Part shown: positions 21,982 to 33,115 of the stretch, piece after piece
How the letters are laid out: every line of letters starts with the position of its first letter
Position numbering within the stretch: the stretch's first letter is position 1
NCBI GenBank assembly: GCA_030015575.1
Contig: JASDDO010000016.1
Location: 103,559,241-103,623,240 of the forward strand
Reading direction: 5' to 3'
Source of the DNA: Agapanthus africanus
Lineage: Eukaryota > Streptophyta > Magnoliopsida > Asparagales > Amaryllidaceae
DNA length: 64,000 nucleotides
Notes under the pieces: model-generated
Seen by the model: the letters and a program-made list of their open reading frames with translations, nothing else
Databases searched by the model: none
Told to the model about the DNA's origin: nothing
Translations under genes and position numbers: made by a program

Positions 21982-24190
21982 TGTAAGTGCACGGCGGCAC
22001 CCCGGCCGTCAATCCGACGGCCAAACGCGGAAACGGTGATAAACTTAAGTTTTGTGGACTTAGCAAACCGGCACCACCGCGCACTAAACACCCGGATCGT
22101 AACCATTAACAAGTCTAAGCTAACTAGAAGATGGGTTAGAGATATACCGACCGATCCGAGTCCTCCGGTCTTCATCTCCACTCCGATCTCCTCGCGGGAT
22201 CTCCTGTCGTCGCCTCCTCGCCGGAAGGGCACCACGTCGCCTGCATCTTTTACGGGCTCCCGCCTCTATACCGAGGCAACTCGTGCATGAAGCCGGCAAC
22301 TCGACATGCTCAAGATGTGCTGTAGGTAGTGTAGTGCTTTGTCTCTTTGGGGTTTGTTGCCTTTGGATGGAGGAATGAAGATTGAGCTTTGGAGGGAAAT
22401 GAAGCTATCAATCTTTGCATGAAATAATGATATGAACATATATCTCTCCTCACAAAATGAACCACTCTCCCACTCTCCAAAAATTGTGGCCGGCCAATAC
22501 TCTAGAGGAATGGTGGTGGGATTGTGAACAAAACACAAGAGGGAGGTGATGGTAGGAAAAGAAAGAGGTGACCATAAACAAACATGAACCATGCTTATTA
22601 CATACATCCACCCATACCCTTTCCAATCACAATTAAAGCAAGAATGGTGCAACAAAAGAAAAGATGCTATCATATCAAAACTTATGCAATAAAACCCCTC
22701 CACTAAAGTTATTTGCACAATTGCAAATAACCCCCCTCCATCGGAAAAGTCCGGCCGGGAAAGAACAAAGGAAAACCGGCCGGAACGGAAAGCAAACTGG
22801 CAACTCCAGAAAACTGGTCCCGTAATAAATTACAGGAAAACCCCCATACTGTGCATACACACCCGCATCTGTATTCCGTCCGGATACAAATGCAATGAGA
22901 CAAAATCTACACTGTACTAAACTAGGACCGGCTTAAAACCAAAGCCGGCTAGTAATATCCGTCCGATCCTGATCCGTGCAATACCGCACGTATCTGATCG
23001 AACACTGCCATATAACTATACGACCACTAGTACAAAACCGTCCGATCCTGATCCGTGCAATACCGCACGTATCTGATCGGACCCTGCCATATCTCCATAC
23101 GGCCTCTACAGCGTTTCGCCCGAAAGCTTGAGTAACTGAAAGTGTGGTGGACTCTAAAGACTCGTCAATACTATGGCTGTGGATTTAACCACTAGCATGT
23201 CAGAGGTATAAGCCAATACGTAACGGGCCACCAGCTATTGACTAAAAGGGACGTCGATGAGCGAACTCATCCTGACACCCTACTGAGCCTGTCAGTGACA
23301 ATATCCGTACAGTCCGGTCCGTTCGTCTATGAGCATCGCATGGCGGGCCTAGGGGGTTGGTAAAAGTCAGACCCCCAAAAGCGGTACAAGTCGTGTCGGA
23401 GTGTAGCCCAGAACACCCTGAGATACTACTGGAATACCTACCAGTAAATCTCCTGCCTTGGCCAAGGACTTCGTGTAATGGCTCTCCTAGACACAGCGCG
23501 ACCTCACCCCCAATACCGGGAGAGACGAACCCCCGAAGATCCGCTCACTGCCTCCATGTGGCTCGGGACTGTACCCAACTAAAACCTGTTTGCACGACTC
23601 CTTTGAGCCGTGGTAGGGTAGTAATCAAAGTACAGTGGGAACTCACACGAGACAAATGACGATCCCCAGGTCGATGAACTAACCTGTACACATGTCACCA
23701 GGGAACTGCTATCTGACGTCAGGTATAAGACCAACTAGCATGTTCCCGGCGAGTCCTGTTCGGTGTACTCATAACCCAATGAGCACCTGTATACATCTTA
23801 GGTGAACCAACTGACACCAGTGGCTTGTGAGACCGGCCACCGCCCCTCGTCGGGGTCTCGACTGTATACACTAGTCTACTCTGGAGTATCGATGCCCTGT
23901 CTCGAAACTCCTACAACTAGGGACCTTTTAAGGATGCGCTTATAGACTACCAGCTCCCACGTATATGATCGCCCTCATACTGCCGGTAGTCAAGCAAGAA
24001 TCCTAGGGGCTCTATCAACGTGCAATAGCGACATGTCATGTCACCTAAAGCAGTACACGATGATAAAGGTAAACCAGATAGCATACTATCATCTCGAGTA
24101 AGACTGTCCTACCGGGATAGGTCCTCCCTCAATCATTGCAATCACGTGCCTGTGATCCAATAATCGACTCTGAGGGCACTATCTCCAACA
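21982..24190 (-). repeat. A' 5' LTR
   Basis: 2209 bp, nearly identical to the 3' LTR. On its right it is followed by CGTAA, the TSD, and then by the resumed A1 LTR. As the promoter copy it would drive A' transcription, but the HSE/TATA block of A2 is absent, so its control is probably different. Confidence 0.93.
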
Positions 24191-25316
24191 CGTAAACGCA
24201 CGTGCATTTTCCGAACCCTTCCATAAAACCATACGGCCTCTACAACGTTTTGCCCGAACTTGGGAAACTGTCTGTGGGGGACTCTAATGACTCGTCAGTA
24301 CCCTGGCAGTGGGTTTAACCACAAACCGTCAGCGGCACTAGCAATGCGTAACGGCTGCCCATGGACTGACCTCAAGGGAGGCTGATGAGCGAACTCATCC
24401 AGAAACCCTACTGAGCCTAACAGTGACAATGTATATACAGTCTGGTCCGTTCGTCAATGAGTATCGCATATCTGCCTAGGGGGCTAGTAACGTCAGACCC
24501 CCAATAGCAGTATAAGTCGTGTCGGAGTGAAGCCTAATAACACCCAGAGATACTACTGGAGTACCTACCAGTAAATCTCCTGCCACGGCCGTGGGCTTTG
24601 TGTAATGGCTCTCCTAGACACAGCACGATCTCTCCCCCAATACCGGGAGAGACGAATCCCCTGCCGATCCGCTCACGTGCCTCCATATGGCTCGGGACTG
24701 TACCCAAAAGCTACCTGTTTGCACGACTCCTTTGAGCCGTGGTAGGGTAGAAATCAAAGCACAGTGGGAACTCACACGAGACAAATGACGACCTCAGGTC
24801 GATGAACTAACCTGTACACATGTCACCAGGGAACTGCTATCTGACGATAGATATAGTACTAACTAGCAGATTCCCGGCGAGTCCTGTCCGGTGTACTCAT
24901 AACCCAATGAGCACCTGTATACATCTTAGGTGATCCAACTGACACCAGTGGCTTGTGAGACCGGCCACCGCCCCTCGTCGGGGTCTCGACTGTACACACT
25001 AGTCTACTCCGGAGTATCGATGCCCTGTCTCGAAACTCCCACGACTAGGGACCACAATTAAGGATATGCATATAAACTACCCAACTCTCACGTATATGAT
25101 CGCCATCATACTGTTGGTAGTAAATCAAGATCCTAAGGGCTCTATCAAAGTGTAACATGTAATCAGTCACCTGAACATGTACACGACTGATAAAGGCAAA
25201 CCAGATAGCATACTATCATTTCGAGTAAGACTGTCCTACTGGTATAGGTCCTCCGCAATCATTGCAATCACGTACATGCGATCCAATAATTGACTATGAG
25301 GGCACTATCTCCAACA
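24191..25316 (-). mobile_element. A1 5' LTR, piece 3 (its 5' end, U3 side)
   Basis: Resumes the A1 LTR after A' and ends TCTCCAACA at 25316, the 5' terminus of A1. It begins with the second CGTAA of the A' TSD and holds the second G-box (24199-24204). The next bases, TTAAC (25317-25321), should be A1's TSD; the other copy lies beyond the left window edge. A1 sits in the gag of B1. Confidence 0.9.
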
Positions 25317-25878
25317 TTAACATGTTCAGGAGTTCCGGAAGTTCAACTTCTTTTCTTTGAATGTTGAAGTTCAGGATAAACTGGGCGTAGGTGGAAGGAA
25401 GGGACTGGAGAATAAGGTCTGTATAGAGCTCATTATCCAAAGTCGTCCCAAGGTCTGCGAGCTCTTCTATATAGCCGATCATCTTTAGGACATGTTCTCC
25501 TACTGATGACCCGACAGCCAACCTCGCTCGAAACAAGTTCTTTGAGGTCTCGTATCTTGCTATACGAGATTGCTCTCCATAAAGTTCCTTTGTATGGAGA
25601 AATATGGCGTCTAGTTCCATATCCTCGTGCCTCCTCTAATGTTCATTGTTCATTGAGGCAAGCACGATGCACTTGGCTTTCGCGCAATCTAAATCCCAGG
25701 TTTTGCGGATTTCCTTATCCGCATTACTGGATTTCGGACCAGGGACAGCAGGTGCCGTAGCGGTGAGGACGTACCCCAATTTGTCATAGGTCAAAGCCAT
25801 TTTGACATTCCGCAGCCAATCTTTATAGTTTGGCCCTGTCGGTATATTTTTCTCTAAAAGTAACTTAAGTCCAGTCAT
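25317..25878 (-). pseudogene. gag: Copia gag, N-terminal part, of B1
   Basis: The start codon chosen (25878) gives MTGLKLLLEKN, followed by NYKDWLRNVKMAL. That is the usual opening of SIRE-type Gag, in which the capsid-like domain (UBN2/retrotran_gag family) begins. Further on come a stretch around TSKNLFRARL and, near the left end, LILQSLPSTYAQFILNFN and ELLNML, all typical of Copia Gag. Gag packages the element RNA in virus-like particles. The copy is a fossil, broken and cut off by A1; the zinc-knuckle end is not in the window. Confidence 0.8.
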
Positions 25879-27884
25879 TTTCAGGGTCGCTGCAATTAGG
25901 AGAGAGAGAAGAAAACTCTTTAGCATGATACTCTTGCAAGTTTTAGAGTGGTTTTTAGTTTATCTAAACTGGATGGCTCCCACTGTTTCTCGAATCCTTC
26001 CTCAAACCATAAAAGAAGAATTAGCCAGGACTATTCTCACTGTACAATTCTTGCTTAACCGTTCAGCCAGGCTAGTGTCGATACTTCGAGGGAGGTTTTC
26101 CAACGCTTTCGCGAAGTTCCTTAATTAAATAACCTCTTTTCTCTGGGGGCGTAACCCCGCTGACACCTTTCTGGACACCTACTTGGTTTATAGCATTGAT
26201 CGTTAAGTGACGAATATCCTGATAAGTAGCATATACTCACAGTAGGATCGGGATCCAAATATCATCGTATGATAATGTTGAAGGAATGCTACCAACATTC
26301 ATAAAACTCCAAATGGTATGCATCTCTTTGCAAATTTCAGTTTCTTTAGAAATTCCCGATATAAGTTTTTGCCCCATGCTCTTATGACCTTGGTGTTGGT
26401 CAAAATATCATAAGTCACATGTCAAGTTCTACCCATCATTATCTTGTTAATTTGAACCCATCCGTACATATCCTTGACGTTGGCCAAAATGATCATACGA
26501 CTGTCCCAAACTAACTCATCTATCTATGCAACAAATGAATATCCAGCAGCTACCAAACACTATGCCTTGGCGTTGGTCAAAATACATAGCTTGAATACTA
26601 CTGAATACCCAGATGAAATGACGGAGGGTTACGAATGGTTTTGGCGAAACCGTGAACGTAATGAACTTGATATAACCGAAGGAACCTGATAGCTTTTAAA
26701 AGGAGTAGTTAAAGCTCCGCATTTAAAAATATCTGTTTTTAAAATTAACCGAGTGGTTTCTTTTAAATTGTTCCAACGATTAAAACTTTGGTTTATTTTC
26801 TTTGCATTATAGATAATGCGTCCCATCATTATCCTATCATTGCAGAGAACAACGAAAATATGACGTCCTCTTATGCCATCCGCATTCGCCACTGGGTCCC
26901 GTCATCACCCGTTAGGTTACTTAACTAACGACAGAGCGGGGGCTGGGCTAGCGCGGGTGTAAAACATAAGTGACGTCTAAATAGCTATCATATATATAGA
27001 TATTTTACATTCGTCTGACGCAATGATATTCATTCCAGATCACAGATGAACTTAATTGGATTTGCAAGCAATCCGTTTTTGTTTTGAGCCTGCAACAAAA
27101 GACGGATTACACAGTTGTGATGAATAGCCATTACCCCACCCAAGACCCCAACGGGTACGGCAAACTACCCACCTGGCAGTTTATGCACCCCACCTTGGGT
27201 CTGTCCTAGGAGCAAAAACAGTAAAATGAAATAATACATCGGTGGCTACAACCGCAACCTGGATGTGCCCCGCAAAATAATATTACAACAAATTACATTT
27301 ACATCAAATGAATTAAATAATAACCCATCACATAACCCCGGCTATACATCACAACAGTCCAACACAGTTCATATGCACAAACAGATAAAATCCATTTCAG
27401 AAATGTGCAACCCCCTGCCAACCGACATACTAGCAGTTAGGGGAGGTTTACGAACACATTATACAAACACAGATATAATCCAACAAGCAAATACTGTATA
27501 ATTTCGATCGATTAAACACTTTTAATTTTTCTCCAATACTTCTCTGTAAATCTGAAACCTGAGCAAAAATTAAAACTTCCAGAAAATACTAAATATCACA
27601 TAGAAGAAACACAGGAAAATTGGGTTCCTGAATCGCCAACTCGGCGGCGGAAGCGCGGCGGATCGGTGGGATCCGCCGCGGTTCCGCGGTGCTTTAGGCG
27701 ATTCAGGGGCCCAAATTTCTTGTGTGTTCTTCTACTGTCTTTTCAAGCTTTCTGAACATCCCTGAAAAATTTTTGGACTTCATTTAAAAATCGACAGAAA
27801 CTTGTGATTTCGGGCTTTTCCGGTTTCGTTTTTTCCGTTCGAAATTCATACAAATTTGCAAGTAAGTTATTTATTGTTTAGCGA
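25879..27884 (-). other. 5' leader of B1
   Basis: About 2 kb between gag and the primer site. Most of it aligns with the A leaders: the three CTTGGYGTTGGTCAAAAT motifs (about 26390, 26472, 26566), CTATGCAACAAATGAAT, GGAGGGTTACGAATGG, and the CATCCGCATTCGCCACTGGG block near 26876. It lacks the second 137-bp unit. A hairpin lies at 27601-27734. No coding frame is recognised. Because gag follows it here, it marks the A stretches as leaders too. Confidence 0.7.
27601..27734 (-). other. Long GC-rich leader stem-loop, B1
   Basis: The best-paired copy of the leader hairpin. The outer arms TAGAAGAAACACAGGAAA and the stretch ending TGTGTGTTCTTCTA pair, then CCTGAATCGCC with GGCGATTCAGG, then GGCGGCGGAAGCGCGGCGG with CCGCCGCGGTTCCGCGG. 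The loop is a few bases near 27663-27668. Total span is about 134 nt, 150 bp from the primer site. Confidence 0.75.
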
Positions 27885-27897
27885 GGCTCTGATACCA
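27885..27897 (-). other. Primer-binding site (initiator tRNA-Met) of B1
   Basis: Minus-strand TGGTATCAGAGCC, one base from the LTR end at 27899. Confidence 0.92.
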
Positions 27898-27898
27898 C

Positions 27899-29793
27899 TG
27901 TAAGTCGATGTACTACACCCCACTACTTGTGGGGAGGCCGAAATTTTAAAAACGAACTTGTTTAAAGCACAAACATCGACTAACCGCTTGAATCGAAGCT
28001 AAACGATAACTAACTACAAACATAGAAGTTCTATACTATTATGTTTAGGGATTATACCTAACGAATCGTGTTCTTCGTCTTTGCGAACTCCTCCTCCTCC
28101 TTCGGCCTTCTCGAAGTAGTAGACGATCCACCCGAGAGCTTTACTCCAAGCTTAGCCTCTAAACTTGAGGCAACTAACCTTCTTTAAGTGCTAATCAAAG
28201 AAGCTAGGTGATATAGAGAGAGGGTTATGGATTAAGTAGTCTAACTAATCCTTGTACTCAACACATGAGAGGGGAGGATTAGGGTTTGAAGAGGGAGAGC
28301 TTGAGGAGAGAGAAGGTGAGAATAATAATGAAGTGAGAATAATGAGTTATGATAATATATATCAAGCATTTCTTTTTATCAAGAAAAGAAAATAAAACAA
28401 TTTAGCAACCATGCTTGATAATATCAAGTAATGATTCACTCCATGAGTCATTAAGCATTTATCATGCATTAATGACATGGATGAATCATCCATATGACTC
28501 ACTAATCACATTCATTGTATATGCCACCTAAACCTCCTTAGTCACCACCTTCTAGAAGCTTCTCGCGCAATTACGAGAACGCCCCTCCTTTCCGCAAAAA
28601 TACGGAAAAACTTTAGACTGTATAAATCCAATAACCGGATACCAGTAACTGGCTTAAACCAAAGCCGACTGGTAAAAACTGTCCGAAAAGTCGTACGTGT
28701 GTAAACACACGTATGCGTCCGAACCCTTGTCGTAAAACCATACGACCTCTATATCGTTTCGCCTGGAGTAGGGAAACTCTCTGTGTGGGACTCTAGAGAC
28801 TCGACTACTACGCTGGCAGTGGGTTAAACCACGGACCGCAAGCGGCACTAGCTGTACGTAACGGTCCCCAGGTAGATGTCGATAAGAAGGCCGATGAGGG
28901 AACCCATCCGAACTCCTACTGAGTCTGATGTGACAATCTCCGTACAGTCCGGTCTGTTCATCTAAGACTATCGCATATCGGGCTTAGGGGGCGGCAAGCG
29001 TCAGTCCCCTAATAGCGGTATAAGTTGTGTCGGAGCGAAGCCCATTACACCCTGAGAAACTACTGGAACCTACCAGCAAATCTCGCTTGCCCTGGCCAGG
29101 GACTTTGCGTAATGGCTCTCTGACACAGCGCGATATCAACTCCCAATACCGGGAGAGACGAATCCTGTCTAACCGCCACTGCCTCCAAGTGCTCGGGACT
29201 GCACCCAACTGCTACCTGTTTGCATGACTCCTTTGAGCCGTGGTAGGGTAGCAATCTAAGAACGGTGGGACACACTCGAGGCGAAGTAGCGGTGTCAAGT
29301 CTGCGGACTATGCTGTACTCATGTCACCTGGGAACTGTTCACTGACGACTGGTATAAAACCAACCAACAGTTCCCTGTGAGTCCTGTCCGGTGTACCCGT
29401 AACCTAACGAGCACCTGCATACTATCTCCAGTACGACGTACTGACGGCTGTGGGACAGACCATCTCCCCAACTGGGATGAGAAGCGTACACACTAGTCTG
29501 CTCCAGAGTATCGATGCTCTGTCTCGATAATCCAACGACTAGGGACCTGAATAAGGATGTGCTTGTAAACTACCCAGCCCCCACTAGTGTGACTGCCATC
29601 ATAACGCCGGTAGTCAAGCAAGATCCTAAGAGCTCTATCAATACGTATACTCACATATTAAGATAGAATAACCAAGTAGCATACTACCATGTTTAGCAAG
29701 ACTGTTATATACATGTGAATATCCCAAGCTTCCATTAAGTAATATACAAACTAGTATGATACAATAATGGCCCCTAGGGCATATACACTAACA
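27899..29793 (-). repeat. B1 5' LTR
   Basis: A 1895-bp LTR (minus-strand TGTTAGTGTATATGCCC to CGACTTACA). It is related to the A LTR over its central part (for example GGTAGGGTAG, GAGTATCGATGC and ACTAGGGACC) and more closely to the B2 LTR. It holds a three-unit HSE (TTCTAGAAGCTTC, 28550-28562), ATATATAT near 28355 and a palindrome with two ACGT cores (28694-28710). The promoter plan thus matches that of A. Confidence 0.9.
28550..28562. promoter_or_regulatory. Three-unit heat-shock-type element in B1 LTR
   Basis: TTCTAGAAGCTTC, three alternating units. It is about 190 bp upstream (on the minus strand) of a TATATAT run near 28355, similar to the A spacing. Three units is the minimum for trimer binding. 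Confidence 0.5.
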
Positions 29794-29794
29794 T

Positions 29795-30916
29795 AGACTG
29801 AAGCAGGCATCGCGGAGTTGGAACATCTGTTTTGATGAGACGGTCAAAGAATTTGGCTTTATCAAAAATCCAGATGAACCATGCATCTATAGTAGATTTG
29901 TAGCAAGAACTGTCGTATTCCTCGTTTTATACGTGGATGACATTCTCTTAATAGGAAATGACATTCCTATGCTACAATCTGTCAAAGGGTTCTTGTCACA
30001 CAGGTTCTCCATGAAAGACTTGGGTGATGCCTCTTACATTCTGGGGATCCGGATCTATCGTGACAGATCCAAGAGGATATTAGGACTTTCACAGTCCAAG
30101 TACATCGACACCATACTGAAAAGATTCAGTATGGAAGATTCCAAGCGCGGTAATCTACCGGCTTGTCACGGGATCACCCTCTCCAAAGAGATGTCTTCCA
30201 AGACTGATTTGGAAAGGGATCGCATGTCTATTATACCCTACGCTTCTGCGGTAGGCTCTATAATGCATGCGATATTGTGTACCAGACCGGATGTAGCTTA
30301 TGCACTGAGTGTGGTAAGCCGGTATCAGTCAAACCCTGGGGAGAAATACTGGATAGCGGTAAAGAACATTCTCAAGTACCTAAGAAGGACTAAGGAGATG
30401 TTCTTGGTGTATGGCGAAAAAGACCTCCAGATCAAGGCCTTTGCTGACTCCAGCTTCCAGAGTGACAAGGATGATTCCAAGTCCATGTCGGGTTATGTCT
30501 TTACCCTCAATGGAGGGGCGGTGTGTTGGAAGAGTTCCAAACAGGAAACCGTTGCTGACTCGACGATGGAAGCGGAATATATCGCTGCTGCAGATGCCGC
30601 AAAAGAAGCCGTCTGCATAAGGAAGTTCCAGACAGAACTTCAGGTGGTTCCGTCCATTGTTGATCCAATACCTCTGTATTGCGACAACAACGGGGCTATA
30701 GCTTTAGCGAAGGAACCCAGGTCCCATCAGAAGTCCAGACACATCTTGAGGCGGTATCACCTGATCAGGGAGATCGTGGGTCGCCAGGAGATCGAGGTTC
30801 GGAGAGTTGCTACGGAAGAAAACACTGTTGATCCATTCACGAAGGCTTTACCCCAGACTCAGTTCGAGCGGCTGATCGAGATGATAGGTCTTCGATACGC
30901 CAGTACATGGCCTTAG
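29795..30916 (+). CDS. pol: Copia pol fragment: reverse transcriptase end and RNase H (B2)
   Basis: An open frame of 373 codons plus a stop, without its own start because B1 interrupts the gene at 29793/29794. It begins in RT at LKQASRSWN, with the catalytic YVDDILLIGND about 45 codons in. RT runs through DLGDASYILGI and GITLSK to YASAVGSIMHA and YQSNPGEKYW. RNase H follows: FADSSFQSDKDDSKSMSGYV, SSKQETVADSTMEAEYIA, YCDNNGAI and PRSHQKSRHI, ending VDPFTKALPQTQFERL. RT copies the element RNA and RNase H removes it. The stop is 14 bp before the LTR. Gag, protease and integrase are not in this fragment, so on its own it cannot make a mobile element. Confidence 0.93.
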   Translation, partial: RLKQASRSWNICFDETVKEFGFIKNPDEPCIYSRFVARTVVFLVLYVDDILLIGNDIPMLQSVKGFLSHRFSMKDLGDASYILGIRIYRDRSKRILGLSQSKYIDTILKRFSMEDSKRGNLPACHGITLSKEMSSKTDLERDRMSIIPYASAVGSIMHAILCTRPDVAYALSVVSRYQSNPGEKYWIAVKNILKYLRRTKEMFLVYGEKDLQIKAFADSSFQSDKDDSKSMSGYVFTLNGGAVCWKSSKQETVADSTMEAEYIAAADAAKEAVCIRKFQTELQVVPSIVDPIPLYCDNNGAIALAKEPRSHQKSRHILRRYHLIREIVGRQEIEVRRVATEENTVDPFTKALPQTQFERLIEMIGLRYASTWP

Positions 30917-30919
30917 TGC

Positions 30920-30930
30920 AAGTGGGAGAT
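30920..30930 (+). other. Polypurine tract of B2
   Basis: AAGTGGGAGAT touches the LTR start at 30931 and lies just after the pol stop codon. Confidence 0.92.
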
Positions 30931-32962
30931 TGTTAGTGTATATGCCCTAGAGGCCATTACTGTATCATACTAGTTTGTATATTACTTAATGGAAGCTTGG
31001 GATATTCACAATTGTATAGACAATCTTGCTCAAAATAGTAGTATGCTACTTGGTTTGTTTCTACTTTAATGTGTGCATGTGTTTCTTATAGCATATCGCC
31101 TTTACACATTAGTGGAGCCCTTAGGATCTTTGCTTGATTACCAGTGTTGTGATGGCAGTCACACTCGTGGGGGCTGGGTAATCCACAAGCACATCCTTAT
31201 GCAAGTCCCTAGTCGTAGGACTATCGAGACAGGGCATCGATACTCCGGAGTAGACTAGCGTATGCGTTTCTCATCCCAGCATGGGAGACGGTCTGTCCCA
31301 CAGCCGTCAGTACGTCGTACTTGAGATAGTATGCGGGTGCTCGTTAGGTTACGAGTACACTGGACAGGACTCGTCGGGAACTGTTGGTTGGTATTATACC
31401 TATCGTCAGTTTTCAGTTCCCAGGTGACATGAGTACAGCTTAGTCCGTTGACTTGATACTGTCACTTCGCCTCGAGTGTGTTCCCATTGTTCTTAAATTG
31501 CTACCCTACCACGGCTCAAAGGAGTCGTGCAAACAGGTAGCAGTTGGGTGCAGTCCCGAAGCACTTTGAGGCAGTAACGGTTAGACAGGATTCGTCTCTC
31601 CCGGTATTGGGGGTTGATATCGCGCTGTGTCTAGGAGAGCCATTACACAAAGTCCTTGGCCAGGGCAAGCGAGATATACTGGTAGGTTTCCAGTGTTATC
31701 TCAGGATGTTCTGGGATACACTCTGACACGACTTGTACCGCTATTAGGGGACTGACGTTTACCGCCCCCCTAGGCCCGCCATGTGATATTCTCAGACGAA
31801 CAGACCGGACTGTATGGAGATTGTCATATTCAGGCTCAGTAGGAGTTCAGATGGGTTCACATCATCAGTCTTCTTATCGGCATCTACCTGAGGACCGTTA
31901 CGTACAGCTAGTACCGCTTGCGGCCTGTGGTTAAACCCACTGCCAGCATAGTGTCGAGTCTTTAGAGTCCCACACAGAGGGTTATTCGCCTTTGGGCAAA
32001 ACTGAGTAGAGGTCGCATGGTTTTGCGACGGGTTCGTTCACATCCGCGCACTTGTGCACGTTTGGTGTCCGGACAGTATATACTAGCGGGCTTTGGTTTA
32101 AGCCAGATCCTAGTATATGTTTTGGGATTTGTTTTATCTCATTGTATTCGTGTTCCTCGGAACATGGATACGGGTGTGTATGCACAATTGACTGAGGCAG
32201 AGCCAGAGGACTTTCATTAGGGTTGATGACCGTTGTCTTTTTCTTAACCCTAATGAATATGTGAAATATGATTATTGATATTAATTAATTATAATTGTGT
32301 TATGGTTAGGGTTGTTGACCATTTGACTATGGTTGACTTGTTGACCTATGTTGACAAATTGACCATCATCATTTCACATGAAAGATGCTCTTTGATTCTT
32401 GCAAAATTCATTAATGTGAAATGATAATGGTCATTTTAAGTTAACCATCACTATTATCTTTGATTAATTATTTATTATCATAATTCACATATATGTGAGA
32501 ATGGTTGATATTATCCTCATTCTCTCATGCTCATTCTCTCTCATCCTCTTCCTCTCTCTCAAAGCTCTCCCCTCTCATGAGTTGAGAACCATTTTGCTTT
32601 TGAGATAAAACACCAAAATTACTCTCTACACATCCTAAGGTTCTAGGTTTAGCACACCAAGCACTTTAGTTACCTCTAGGTTGAGGTAGGAGCCAAAGAT
32701 AGAGGCCCTCGGGTGGATCTTTCTTCGGCAAGAGAAGGCGACGAGGACGACCCGTTCATCCCACTCCAAGGAGCAAGAAGAGAATGAGTTCAAGACTTAG
32801 GTATAACCCTTTAACCGAGTAGCTAAATCTCTAAGCATGGTTGTTAGTTTTTGTTTAGCAAAGATCCTCCTTTTAGTCCATGTTGCCTTGAGTTCTAAAA
32901 ATCGTTTTTTTATACCATTTCCGCCTCCCCGTAAGCACCGGGGTGGGCAACGTGGACTTACA
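30931..32962 (+). repeat. B2 3' LTR
   Basis: A 2032-bp LTR from TGTTAGTGTATATGCCC to GTGGACTTACA. It is closely similar to the B1 LTR at the U3 start and middle, but with a different stretch around 32220-32560 that is AT-rich and ends in a CT-rich run. I did not find the four-unit HSE here. It forms an inverted pair with the B1 LTR, with 1.1 kb between them. Confidence 0.92.
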
Positions 32963-33115
32963 TGTATGAGTCTGGAAATAGTGCCGAAGTTTCCTGGATG
33001 CGACGACGAGCGCCAGGACTATCTTTTCGATGGCCAGGTACTTGGTCTCTACGTCTTTGAAAATGTGGCCGACGTAGTAAACCGACCTCTATATCCCCTC
33101 GGATTCTTTGATGAG
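32963..33115 (-). pseudogene. pol: G: Gypsy RNase H fragment (piece 3)
   Basis: On the minus strand this resembles Ty3/Gypsy RNase H: VYYVGHIFKDVETKYL, then EKIVLALVVASRKLRHYF. It is the continuation, in gene order, of the G piece at 41723-42005, which T now separates from it. B2 cuts it on the left. ATGAG at 33111-33115 is T's TSD. A fossil with few visible breaks. Confidence 0.8.

Larger units (their letters stand above)
14085..24190 (-). mobile_element. A': full-length non-autonomous Copia element, divergent subfamily
   Basis: A structurally complete element of 10106 bp on the minus strand, with LTRs 14085-16293 and 21982-24190 (both 2209 bp), a purine tract, a primer site and TSD CGTAA (14080-14084 and 24191-24195). 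The LTRs differ at about 11 positions (about 0.5%), making it the youngest datable insertion here, near 0.2 million years at 1.3e-8. The interior is colinear with A2 but clearly diverged, with an extra 190 bp (18345-18535) and a longer tandem repeat. The LTR middle (about 14400-15060) is unlike that of A2. The coding part is a decayed pol remnant with many breaks. Confidence 0.95.
25317..29793 (-). mobile_element. B1: SIRE-like Copia element, 5' part
   Basis: A minus-strand element. From right to left it has its 5' LTR (27899-29793), tRNA-Met primer site, about 2-kb leader and the start of gag. At 25316 it is cut by A1, and the rest must lie left of the window. Its right end (minus-strand TGTTAGTGTATATGCCC at 29793) abuts the RT of B2, so B1 landed inside B2, in the opposite orientation and of the same family. 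The coding part shown is interrupted in a few places. Its age cannot be dated without the 3' LTR, but it must predate A1. Confidence 0.88.
29794..32962 (+). mobile_element. B2: SIRE-like Copia element, 3' part
   Basis: The plus-strand remainder of an element whose left part lies beyond B1 and the A cluster, outside the window. It consists of RT-RNase H (29795-30916), a purine tract and the 3' LTR (30931-32962). The LTR end at 32962 abuts the RNase H of G, so B2 was inserted into G; the next five bases, TGTAT, are the expected TSD copy. The part seen looks whole. It is the only Copia pol in the window with an open frame and thus the reference for the decayed A pol. Confidence 0.9.

Noticed and set aside
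1-25316. A tandem array (satellite-like) of 8-10 kb units
   Set aside because: The regular LTR-interior pattern looks like a tandem array, but exact LTR ends and matching TSDs (GAATG, CGTAA) show separate insertions nested in one LTR.
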